DNA of 64,000 bases from Deinococcales bacterium (GTDB lineage: Bacteria > Deinococcota > Deinococci > Deinococcales > JAAFIG01), in NCBI GenBank assembly GCA_013298595.1, contig JAAFIG010000009.1, forward strand, positions 83,216-147,215, read 5' to 3'. The notes under the pieces were generated by a model, which searched no databases, had not been told where the DNA came from, and worked only from the letters and a program-made list of their open reading frames with translations. This document shows, piece after piece, positions 1 through 7,174 of this stretch; within the stretch, counting starts at the first letter, position 1; each line of letters opens with the position of its first letter. Made by a program: the position numbers and the translations under genes.

Positions 1-1
1 T

Positions 2-427
2 ACTGCGCTCGAAAATGCCGATATTACCAGTGCCAATGCGATGCTCGGACGTGCCTATCATGCCAGTGGCGTGGTGGTACTCGGACAGCAATTGGGGCGA
101 ACAATTGGTACACCCACAGCCAATATCGCTGTACCAGAGGGGAAATTACTCCCCAAAGGTGTGTATGCTGTACAACTCGAGACACCCGAAGGTACTTGGC
201 ACAATGCCATTGCTAACATTGGCACACGTCCAACCATTGGTGGTATGACCGAGAGTTTTGAAGTCCATATTTTTGATTTTGCATCCGATATTTACGGACT
301 CGAAGTCAGTGTGCAATTCAAGCATTTTATACGAGCAGAACAAAAATTTGCTGGGTTGCCTGCTTTAATGGCGCAACTCGAGACGGATAAGATGCAGGCT
401 CGAGCTTTGTTAGCAAAAATAGGTTGA
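2..427 (+). CDS. ribF: Bifunctional riboflavin kinase/FAD synthetase, C-terminal part (partial)
   Basis: The reading frame is open from base 2, so the gene enters from the left and only the C-terminal riboflavin kinase domain is seen. That domain phosphorylates riboflavin to FMN; the missing N-terminal part would adenylylate FMN to FAD in the cytoplasm. The visible part begins with the usual inter-domain helix (ALENADITSANAMLGR) and continues with the kinase signature GRTIGTPTANI, the LLPKGVYAV strand, NIGTRPTIGG and the FEVHIFDF strand with its conserved Glu. These match RibF well, and the C-terminus is at the usual place. An internal ATG at 41 is not a plausible start because the homologous region continues upstream of it. 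No terminator is obvious; a half-copy of a dispersed GC-rich palindrome may lie at about 429-445. Confidence 0.9.
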   Translation, partial: TALENADITSANAMLGRAYHASGVVVLGQQLGRTIGTPTANIAVPEGKLLPKGVYAVQLETPEGTWHNAIANIGTRPTIGGMTESFEVHIFDFASDIYGLEVSVQFKHFIRAEQKFAGLPALMAQLETDKMQARALLAKIG

Positions 428-502
428 TTTGTCAGGGCGAGGCGTGACTGTTTTGATTCTAAGACTCACCTTTCGGGCAGAATCGCTCGCTGCTGCAGTT
501 TA

Positions 503-1741
503 TTATTGTGATCGCCAAGTTTTCATGTCTAGCACCGTACCACTGTGCCTTGATTGCTCGAGGGCAAAAGCCAGTATGTGACTCTCGAGGTATTCTTGTG
601 GTTCGGCTCGAGTGTTGTTTTTGACAGCTTCGATAAAGGCTTGGGTTAAACCTGCATCGCCACCACCATGTCCGTTTTGGGTAGCGAACTTAATCACCTC
701 TCCTCCACCGTGGAAACTGGTTTGGTAATCGTGTGGCTCGAGGCGAATTTCTTGTTGACTGGCTTTGAATACGCCTCGCAAGGTGGCTTTTGTGCCATCA
801 AAGCGCAAACTCCTGCCTTCTTCGCTGCTGTGTCCGTGCATAGCAAATGTACCAGTTGCTCCGTTCTCGAGTAAAAAACTTGCTACTTGATGATCTACAA
901 CCGTATTATCCATGCGGTAGACGCAACGCCCATAATCAGTTGTCTCAAGGGCAACTTTTCGCCCTGCAATGCTCGAGTCAGTGCTGATAACTGTAGCTGG
1001 GAATGCCAGTGGTTCTTGTAAATAAATTTTTGCCGCATGAAAAGCACAGGTTTCTTCGACGGGGCAACCATCTAAGCAGCATTTTGGTGCGTCTGTGGGT
1101 GCATTCTCGAGGGTGAAGTGCTGCAAACTACCAAAGCTCGAGAGCGTGGCAATTTGCGAACCTGTAATCCATGAAATTAAATCCAAATCGTGTGAGCATT
1201 TTGCGAGAATCATTGGGCTGCTGGTGTCTTCGCGTCGCCAATTGCCGCGTACATAACTATGGGCATAATGTGAACTCGAGACATTTTCACGCCAATCAAA
1301 ATTGATAATTTGCCCTAAAGCACCACTTTGCACAATCTGACGAACTTTTTGAAAAAAAGCTGTGAAACGTAATACATACCCCAGCATCACCACGCCACTC
1401 GAGGCTTGAGCTGCGGCTAAAACGCGTTTTGTTCCTGCTAGTGTACTTGCCACGGGTTTCTCGAGCATCACATGTTTATTGGCAGCTAGGACAGTTAAAG
1501 CAGCTTCTTCGTGCAGCACATCTGGCAAACAAATAAACACTACTTCAGCTTTTGCAACAGCGTCTTGCCAACTCGAGAATTGATACGCTGGCGCAATACC
1601 GTGTGCCACAGCAAAACGTTCGCGTTTCGCAACATCTATATCTGCTACAGCCACAAATTGCAATTGATCTGAATGCTCGAGAGCGTAACGCCCGTAAACA
1701 TCAAAACCTCGGTTGCCTGCCCCTAGCATCACAGCTTTCAT
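503..1741 (-). CDS. Gfo/Idh/MocA family NAD(P)-dependent oxidoreductase
   Basis: A 412-residue cytoplasmic oxidoreductase, probably acting on a sugar or cyclitol. The N-terminal Rossmann fold has GAGNRG at residues 7-12, and the family motif EKP lies at 94-96 with Lys95. The motif KCSHDLD at 181-187 supplies the usual active-site His and Asp. A cysteine group (C221, C222, C226, C232 in a CPVEETC context) is seen in a subset of this family; whether it binds metal is unknown. The start is ATG at 1741 with a minus-strand TAATAC hexamer 7 nt upstream and no Shine-Dalgarno sequence, so the transcript is probably leaderless. It diverges from the cupin gene across only 20 bp. The substrate cannot be read from sequence. 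Confidence 0.85.
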   Translation of the reverse strand: MKAVMLGAGNRGFDVYGRYALEHSDQLQFVAVADIDVAKRERFAVAHGIAPAYQFSSWQDAVAKAEVVFICLPDVLHEEAALTVLAANKHVMLEKPVASTLAGTKRVLAAAQASSGVVMLGYVLRFTAFFQKVRQIVQSGALGQIINFDWRENVSSSHYAHSYVRGNWRREDTSSPMILAKCSHDLDLISWITGSQIATLSSFGSLQHFTLENAPTDAPKCCLDGCPVEETCAFHAAKIYLQEPLAFPATVISTDSSIAGRKVALETTDYGRCVYRMDNTVVDHQVASFLLENGATGTFAMHGHSSEEGRSLRFDGTKATLRGVFKASQQEIRLEPHDYQTSFHGGGEVIKFATQNGHGGGDAGLTQAFIEAVKNNTRAEPQEYLESHILAFALEQSRHSGTVLDMKTWRSQ

Positions 1742-1748
1742 AATTTCG

Positions 1749-1755
1749 GTATTAT
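1749..1755. promoter_or_regulatory. Overlapping divergent leaderless -10 elements
   Basis: Between the two divergent start codons (1741 and 1762) there are only 20 bp. On the plus strand TATTAT (1750-1755) lies 6 nt before ATG at 1762. On the minus strand TAATAC (1754-1749) lies 7 nt before ATG at 1741. The two -10 boxes share bases, so the two promoters should compete. No -35 box or ribosome binding site can fit between the genes. Confidence 0.55.
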
Positions 1756-1761
1756 CGCACG

Positions 1762-2256
1762 ATGACTGCCGAAAAAATCATTGAAATTCTGGGATTACAA
1801 CCACATCCTCGAGAAGGCGGGTATTTCCTCGAGTCTTACCGCTCAAAACGCGTTTTGCCACCGCTCGAGACGCATCCCAATCCGCGTCTTGAAAGCACCG
1901 CAATTTATTATTTACTAACCCCAGAGACTTTCTCGAGATTACATAAACTTTGTGGTGATGAAGTTTTTCATCATTATGCAGGCGATGCTGTGGAAATGCT
2001 GCAATTATTCCCTGATGGCAGCAGTCAAAAATTGATAATTGGTAAGGATTTAGAGCGTGGTCAGCGCCCACAAGTTGTTGCACCAGCCCATGTCTGGCAA
2101 GGCTCGAGATTAATGGATGGTGGGCAATGGGCTTTATTGGGTTGCACAGTCGCACCGGGTTTTGAATACGAGGATTACATTGACGAAACGAGCGCTTTTT
2201 TTCTCGAGCGTTACCCTCACGAAATTGAGTTAATTACAGCACTAACCCCAGATTAA
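1762..2256 (+). CDS. Cupin_5 (DUF985) family protein
   Basis: A 164-residue single-domain cupin of the DUF985 type. Typical family features are the opening PHPREGGYF, the strand STAIYYLL, the metal or ligand region RLHKLCGDEVFHHYAGD and the late HVWQ segment before ALLGCTVAPGFEYEDY. Members of this family are small cytoplasmic proteins with a double-stranded beta-helix; a general biochemical role is not settled, though some are annotated as sugar epimerase-like. Transcription appears leaderless from TATTAT at 1750-1755. It diverges from the Gfo/Idh/MocA oxidoreductase, which may hint at a shared sugar-related context. It carries six CTCGAG sites in three different reading frames. Confidence 0.85.
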   Translation: MTAEKIIEILGLQPHPREGGYFLESYRSKRVLPPLETHPNPRLESTAIYYLLTPETFSRLHKLCGDEVFHHYAGDAVEMLQLFPDGSSQKLIIGKDLERGQRPQVVAPAHVWQGSRLMDGGQWALLGCTVAPGFEYEDYIDETSAFFLERYPHEIELITALTPD

Positions 2257-2271
2257 ATGCAAACTCGAGTA

Positions 2272-2715
2272 TCAAAATTTGATTTCGTAAAATGGATGGG
2301 CTGAGTCTGAATCGGTCGTACCTGAATACCCTAAACGATTGTAAAATGCAATCGCGCTTTGACTTGCGTACCATTCAAACCAAGTCCCACCAATGCTTTT
2401 TGCCCAATCTCGAGTGGTTTCAAATAATGCTTTGCCAATTCCTAAGCGTTGATACTCTGGATGAACATATAAACTCGAGAAACGAATTTGCTTACGTCCA
2501 CTCATGATGTACTCCTGCCACACATGTGCCATCGCAATACCAACAATGCGCCCCTCAAGTTCTGCGACAAGAATACCTTGGGAATCGGATTCAAGTTGTT
2601 GTTTAAACCGAGTAAAAGCTGCCTCGAGTGAATCTACTGGGCGGTCGTACTCGAGGAACGGATAGAACATGTCCCAATCGGTTTCTAAGGCACGACGAAC
2701 ATGATAGTTAAGCAT
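2272..2715 (-). CDS. GNAT family N-acetyltransferase
   Basis: A 147-residue acetyl-CoA-dependent acyltransferase. The acetyl-CoA binding motif A is visible as LYVHPEYQRLGIGKALF (Q-x-x-G-x-G) near residue 90, followed by the C-terminal motif B segment AIAFYNRLGY with the usual Tyr. The protein is the normal single-domain length. Its substrate cannot be predicted. The start at 2715 is supported by TAAACT (2727-2722) exactly 6 nt upstream, with no Shine-Dalgarno, indicating a leaderless mRNA. It is convergent with the cupin gene across a 15 bp gap and is followed on the same strand by no close partner. Confidence 0.85.
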   Translation of the reverse strand: MLNYHVRRALETDWDMFYPFLEYDRPVDSLEAAFTRFKQQLESDSQGILVAELEGRIVGIAMAHVWQEYIMSGRKQIRFSSLYVHPEYQRLGIGKALFETTRDWAKSIGGTWFEWYASQSAIAFYNRLGYSGTTDSDSAHPFYEIKF

Positions 2716-2721
2716 GGTTTG

Positions 2722-2727
2722 AGTTTA
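2722..2727 (-). promoter_or_regulatory. Leaderless -10 element of the GNAT gene
   Basis: On the minus strand TAAACT lies 6 nt upstream of ATG at 2715. The same hexamer at 5-6 nt also precedes galK (61813) and the M16 gene (49414). Confidence 0.5.
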
Positions 2728-2762
2728 CAAAATCTTCGGTACCAGAACATCATTCAAATGAC

Positions 2763-3704
2763 TTACAACCAAGTTTGCATTTGCTGCTGGGTTAAATTCC
2801 CGCCACAAATAATTGTAGCCACTCGAGCATCTGCAAATTGCTTTGGATGCTCGAGTAATGCTGCAATACCCACCGCCCCAGATGGTTCAACTACCAAGCC
2901 AAGGTGTTGATGTAATAATTTCATTGCCTCGAGAATAGCAGCATCCGAGACTAGCAAGCCATCATCCACAATGCCATTCATATCTTCTAACGCTTCAAGA
3001 ATCGGTTCACGCACACCAATTCCATCGGCTATTGTGTTGACACTATCATGCCGAATAATTTTTCCTGCTCGCCAAGACTCGAGCATACTTGGTGCACCAG
3101 CCGCACAAATTGCAAAAACTTTAGCCCTCGAGTTAGCTTTGATATATCGTGCCACACCATTAAGAAGTGCACCATTACCTAGTGGAATCAGTACTGCATC
3201 AAAGTCTTGACCTTGCAATAACTCGAGTCCAATTGTACCAGCCCCTTCCGAGATTAGTGGCTCGAGTCCATCTTCGACCATGTACGCATTATTCTGCACT
3301 GCCCATTTTTTCGCTTCGAGTTTCGCCGCATCAAAATCCTCGCCTTGTAAAATGACTTTTGCACCCAATGCTCGCATTCGCTCAAGTTTTAATGGGTTGG
3401 CATGAACACTGGCAAAGACAGTTAAATCAATGTTTTTAGCCCGACAAGCATATGCCATAGCTTGACCGAAATTACCAGCACTACCGCAAACAAGTTTAGC
3501 TGTTTGATCTAAGCTCGAGACAAAATGCGCTGCCCCACGACCTTTGAAACTACGAATAGGGTTAAGGGTTTCGATTTTCACAGTCACTCGAGTATTCAGT
3601 ACTGCCGATAATACTTCCGATTCGTATTGTGGACTGTTGAGAAATTCAGATGGAATGGTTTGCATGGCGTTTTGAATAGATTCGAGACGAAGGCGATGAT
3701 TCAT
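2763..3704 (-). CDS. PLP-dependent threonine/serine dehydratase-like enzyme
   Basis: A 313-residue fold-type II PLP enzyme. The Schiff-base lysine is K54 in SFKGRGA, the substrate Asn loop is CGSAGNFG at 73-80, and the phosphate-binding glycine loop is the variant PLGNGALLNG near 173. It lacks the C-terminal ACT regulatory domain of biosynthetic IlvA, so it is of the short catabolic or racemase type (threonine dehydratase, serine racemase, hydroxyaspartate dehydratase, or an ectoine EutB-like enzyme). Its ATG overlaps the stop of the upstream nitrilase by 4 nt (ATGA), so it is translationally coupled as the last gene of a three-gene operon with a nitrilase-type hydrolase and an M20 peptidase. 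That context suggests breakdown of an N-acylated or cyclic amino acid. The exact substrate is unknown. Confidence 0.8.
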   Translation of the reverse strand: MNHRLRLESIQNAMQTIPSEFLNSPQYESEVLSAVLNTRVTVKIETLNPIRSFKGRGAAHFVSSLDQTAKLVCGSAGNFGQAMAYACRAKNIDLTVFASVHANPLKLERMRALGAKVILQGEDFDAAKLEAKKWAVQNNAYMVEDGLEPLISEGAGTIGLELLQGQDFDAVLIPLGNGALLNGVARYIKANSRAKVFAICAAGAPSMLESWRAGKIIRHDSVNTIADGIGVREPILEALEDMNGIVDDGLLVSDAAILEAMKLLHQHLGLVVEPSGAVGIAALLEHPKQFADARVATIICGGNLTQQQMQTWL

Positions 3705-4435
3705 AGGTTCTCCTTAAAAATGCTTGCCGAAGCAACGCCAATTTCAAATTCTGAAACTGCGTTCATCAATTCACCTGTGGGACTGTAGATTTGCGTACAA
3801 CCATAACTTAGGCTCGAGTGATGATTACCAGTCACATCGGCTGAGACAATATAACAACCTGTTTCAATAGCACGAAGTCTTAGATTTTCAGGGCTTTTTT
3901 CGCGCCAATTGGCTGCAATTTCCTTAGGCAAAGCATTGTTTAATGGCATGACAATAATCTTTGCTCCTGCCACAGCGACTCGAGCCGCAGCTTCTGGAAA
4001 ATTCGCATCAGAGCAAATGTTAATACCAAAATTAGTGTTTGAAACTGTAAAAACTGGGTATTTATCTCCAGCTAAAAAGCACTTTTCATTAGGATGTGTT
4101 TTGCGGTACTTACCAAGTAATTTTCCATTGGAAATGACAACAGCCGTATTGAAAAGATTTGCACCAACAGATTCGATTAACCCAAGTACAATGGTACTTT
4201 TGAATGGCTTGAGTTGATATAAAATATCTTGAAACTTTGCGCTTTCCAAGTCCAGCGCAACGACGCTTGCTTCAGCAACATTCGTAAAATAACCAGTTAA
4301 GAAACACTCAGGAAAAACAACCAAATCTACTTTTTGAATCTCTGATAACTGCAATCTTGTAAGTATCAACTCGAGATTTTGCTTTCGGCGAGAAGTTGCA
4401 AAAGGCATTTGGAAAGCAGCAATCGTCAAGCTCAC
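3701..4435 (-). CDS. Carbon-nitrogen hydrolase (nitrilase superfamily)
   Basis: A 244-residue cytoplasmic amidohydrolase of the nitrilase superfamily. The catalytic triad is visible: E43 in FPECFLTGY, K112 in KYRKTHP and C141 in NICSDANFPE. The compact length and single domain fit omega-amidase, carbamoylase or amidohydrolase branches rather than NAD synthetase or apolipoprotein acyltransferase fusions. Both ends overlap neighbours by 4 nt (ATGA), giving tight translational coupling to the upstream M20 peptidase and the downstream threonine-dehydratase-like gene. The context suggests hydrolysis of an amide or carbamoyl group on an amino acid that is then deaminated by the PLP enzyme. The precise substrate cannot be assigned. 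Confidence 0.85.
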   Translation of the reverse strand: MSLTIAAFQMPFATSRRKQNLELILTRLQLSEIQKVDLVVFPECFLTGYFTNVAEASVVALDLESAKFQDILYQLKPFKSTIVLGLIESVGANLFNTAVVISNGKLLGKYRKTHPNEKCFLAGDKYPVFTVSNTNFGINICSDANFPEAAARVAVAGAKIIVMPLNNALPKEIAANWREKSPENLRLRAIETGCYIVSADVTGNHHSSLSYGCTQIYSPTGELMNAVSEFEIGVASASIFKENL

Positions 4436-5550
4436 GCGCAGAACTCCTTGATGGTTTCAAACAAATTATTAGTCAGTATCTCGAGACTGGCTAAATCCAC
4501 AAATTCGGTTTTTGCATGAGCACCATCACCAATTACGCCGTACATCACCGTATCAATTCCAGCAGCTTGCATTAGCGCTGCATCTGCCCAGTAACTTGCA
4601 CCAGAAAGTTTGGCACTTGTTTGCCGTTGCAAAATCTCGAGAATAGCAGCGTTTTCTGGAGTCTCGAGTGGGTGGCGCTCGAGTCCAAGGCTATAACTGG
4701 CTTTGAAAGTTGGGTCGGCTGCTTGGCATGTCTCGAGGATGGTTTCGATTTCGGCTTTGAGTGTGGCAGCATTTTGACCTGGAATGGTGCGCCGTTCAAT
4801 CTCGAGAACACATTGAGCGGGGTAACTCGAGCGTTCCTCTCCTCCGCCGATAATACTGGCATGAATGCTTCCCGTGCCTAAAATCGGATGCGGGGAACTC
4901 GAGCGCAGTCCAACATCCAACTTCTCGAGTTCGAGTAAAACCCGTCCCATTTTGGCAATCGCATCCACGCCTAAATGTGGTCTCGAACCATGCGCCGCAA
5001 TACCATGTGTGGTGATGGTCGCCCAGACGAAGCCCTTATGGGCAACTTGAATCTCGAGTTCTGTAGGTTCGGTGACAATGCCAGCATCGGCAGTAAAGTG
5101 GCGCAGGACTTCTTCAGTACCAATACTCGAGTCTTCTTCATCAGCAACACAAGCCACGATAATATCGCCACGTAAACCAAGTTTTTTAGCTCGATAAGCC
5201 GCTACCAGCATGGCAGCAACACCGCTTTTCATGTCGTAACTGCCTCGCCCGTACAGTTTACCGTTCTCAACTCGAGGCTCGAGTGCATGACCTTCGTAAC
5301 CTGCAATGGTGACGGTATCTAAATGCCCGTTCAGCATCAGGCTGCGTCCGCTGCCAGTGCCTTTGGCAATGCCAACTACGCTTGGGCGACCAGCCGTTGC
5401 CTCGAGCCAATGGGTTTGGAAACCATTTTCCTCGAGCCAGTTTTTAACAAATTGTGCAATGTTGGTTTCGCCAGCGCCACCCGCCACTAAACTTGGGTTG
5501 ACACTATCAATGGTAATCAGTTGCTCGAGTAAATTTTGGGCTTCGGTCAT
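4432..5550 (-). CDS. M20 family metallopeptidase (ArgE/DapE-like)
   Basis: A 372-residue di-zinc amidohydrolase. Metal ligands appear in the expected order: MLNGHLDT (H76, with D78), GRGSYDMKSG (D106) and ADEED (137-140, base and ligand Glu). The dimerisation or lid domain in the middle contains THGIAAHGSRP. Enzymes of this group release an acyl or peptide group from amino acids (acetylornithine deacetylase, succinyl-diaminopimelate desuccinylase, carboxypeptidase G2 types). No arg or dap genes are nearby, so a catabolic role is more likely. It is the first gene of an operon with the nitrilase-like and dehydratase-like enzymes, each joined by an ATGA overlap. The upstream AT-rich stretch contains TTACAT 6 nt before the start, a weak leaderless -10. 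Confidence 0.85.
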   Translation of the reverse strand: MTEAQNLLEQLITIDSVNPSLVAGGAGETNIAQFVKNWLEENGFQTHWLEATAGRPSVVGIAKGTGSGRSLMLNGHLDTVTIAGYEGHALEPRVENGKLYGRGSYDMKSGVAAMLVAAYRAKKLGLRGDIIVACVADEEDSSIGTEEVLRHFTADAGIVTEPTELEIQVAHKGFVWATITTHGIAAHGSRPHLGVDAIAKMGRVLLELEKLDVGLRSSSPHPILGTGSIHASIIGGGEERSSYPAQCVLEIERRTIPGQNAATLKAEIETILETCQAADPTFKASYSLGLERHPLETPENAAILEILQRQTSAKLSGASYWADAALMQAAGIDTVMYGVIGDGAHAKTEFVDLASLEILTNNLFETIKEFCA

Positions 5551-5611
5551 ATTAGTATGTAATATACTACTTTGAAAGACAAAATTCTATAGAGGTATTT
5601 TGCATAGGACT

Positions 5612-7174
5612 TTACAGGTTAAGCAAACCCTCGAGCAGTTCTTTGGGTAATAGTGGTTGTAGTGTTTTCATGATCTCGTCTGCTTCGGGGATTCCCATTT
5701 CGTCTGCGGCTTTAAATGCTGCACGCAACAATTGAAGCACTTCTGAGAAATCTTCTACCTTACGCCGAGCGATAAGCATTTGTGCGAAATTGTATTGAGA
5801 CATAAGTATTGCCCGCTTATCACCTAGCCGCAAAAATACAGGCAAAACATCATGGCGATAAATTTCAATGCTTTTATTTTGATGTCCTATATGCCACAGA
5901 ATATTGGCAATTTTACTTCGAGTCAATGTGGCTTCTCGAACATCACCTAAAGACTCATAAATAGGCAATTCATGTTTTTCATGAATCTCAAGTGCTTCAT
6001 CTAACTTCCCTCGAGAAAACAGAATATCCGCAATTTTACCTCGAGCCACTGCGACTGAAAGAATATCACCTAACGCTTCAAAAACTGGTAAAGCTTGCTT
6101 TTCATGAATCTCAAGTGCTTCATCTAACTTCCCTCGAGAAAACAGAATATCCGCAATTTTACCTCGAGCCACTGCGACCGAACGAATATCACCTAACGCT
6201 TCAAAAACTGGTAAAATTTGCTTTTCAAAAATCTCAAGCGCTTCGTCAAATTTTCCTTGAATAAACAGAACATTTGCAAGCCGATCATTAGATTCTGCAA
6301 TTAATGCACTATTTTGCAGCTGGGAAGCAATTTCTTTGGCTTTTTGAAAATTGGTATTTGCTGTTTCCAACTGACCTTGGAGGTTGTAAAAATCCCCGAT
6401 CTGTAAAAACAAATGTATTTCATCCGTTTTTTGGTCAAGACTACGATACAATTCGGCAGCTTTCTCGAGCCGACCCAAACCTGTATGTGATTCACCTAAC
6501 AAAATTTCTATTTGACCAATTCGCGCTAAAGCATCTGCATGGGAACTTATTTCCACATTTGTTTCGATGGTATTTTTAAGTAGCATAACCTCGCGTTTTA
6601 GTTTTGGAATATCTTGCGCTAAAGATATATTTTGCCAATTTTGCGCGTCAAGATAATGTTGAATCATGCGTGGTGGTTCTTGGTCATCAAATTGATAAAA
6701 AGAATAAATCACGTCATAAAAATCAGTTGTATTAGTAGCTAAAGCATTACAAGCTGCTTCGGACAGCCACAATACCACTCGAGCAGGAACTGCTTTTGGA
6801 ATTTGGTCTCGAGCTAAATTTAACCCTTGAATACTTGGTGAAATCCGAGGATTTCCCATTGCATCCACTATCGCTAAGTCAAGCCGTTTAATGGACAAGG
6901 CTTTTACTTGAGTATTTTCTTGAACCAATCCCTTTTGCATTTCCTCGAGTAAATTGGCATTATGGTCTAGTTCTCCAAAATCCAAAGTTTTAATCAACAC
7001 CCCAAGTTGCTTGGCATCAAATTCGAGTTTATTCATTATTTTGTCTCGGATATTCGGGTCGCGGTACTGCACAAGACACAAAGCAAAGTCCGCCCCTTCT
7101 CGAGTTACAAACCGTACTAAACGTTCATAATCGTTGGGATTAGAAATTATGGAATTTGATTCAAGGTTTGCCAT
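5612..7174 (-). CDS. TPR protein with STAND-associated-type N-terminal domain
   Basis: A 520-residue protein with two parts. Residues of about 1-190 form an alpha/beta region with segments such as VPARVVLWLSEAACNAL and FYDVIYSFYQFDD that recall the inactive NTPase-like domain found ahead of TPRs in many cyanobacterial and Deinococcota STAND-associated proteins; no Walker A is present. From about 225 to the end it is a chain of 40-42-residue TPR-like repeats, two of which are nearly identical at DNA level. It overlaps the upstream P-loop ATPase gene by 28 bp (7147-7174), so the two are co-translated and probably act as a pair: an NTPase and a repeat-bearing sensor or scaffold. There is no signal peptide or membrane segment. 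Function is unknown; a conflict or signalling role is inference. Confidence 0.7.
   Translation of the reverse strand: MANLESNSIISNPNDYERLVRFVTREGADFALCLVQYRDPNIRDKIMNKLEFDAKQLGVLIKTLDFGELDHNANLLEEMQKGLVQENTQVKALSIKRLDLAIVDAMGNPRISPSIQGLNLARDQIPKAVPARVVLWLSEAACNALATNTTDFYDVIYSFYQFDDQEPPRMIQHYLDAQNWQNISLAQDIPKLKREVMLLKNTIETNVEISSHADALARIGQIEILLGESHTGLGRLEKAAELYRSLDQKTDEIHLFLQIGDFYNLQGQLETANTNFQKAKEIASQLQNSALIAESNDRLANVLFIQGKFDEALEIFEKQILPVFEALGDIRSVAVARGKIADILFSRGKLDEALEIHEKQALPVFEALGDILSVAVARGKIADILFSRGKLDEALEIHEKHELPIYESLGDVREATLTRSKIANILWHIGHQNKSIEIYRHDVLPVFLRLGDKRAILMSQYNFAQMLIARRKVEDFSEVLQLLRAAFKAADEMGIPEADEIMKTLQPLLPKELLEGLLNL
5980..6225 (-). repeat. Near-identical 123-bp tandem duplication inside the TPR gene
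   Basis: Bases 5980-6102 and 6103-6225 differ at four positions by hand alignment (T/C and A/C in the middle, G/A and C/T near the end). Each unit encodes one 41-residue repeat (LPVFEALGD ... LDEALEIHEK). The neighbouring repeats have diverged much more, so this duplication is recent and keeps the frame. Confidence 0.9.

Noticed and set aside
5980..6225. Possible CRISPR-like array
   Set aside because: The repeats are contiguous, 123 bp long and in frame within a TPR gene; there are no spacers or cas genes.
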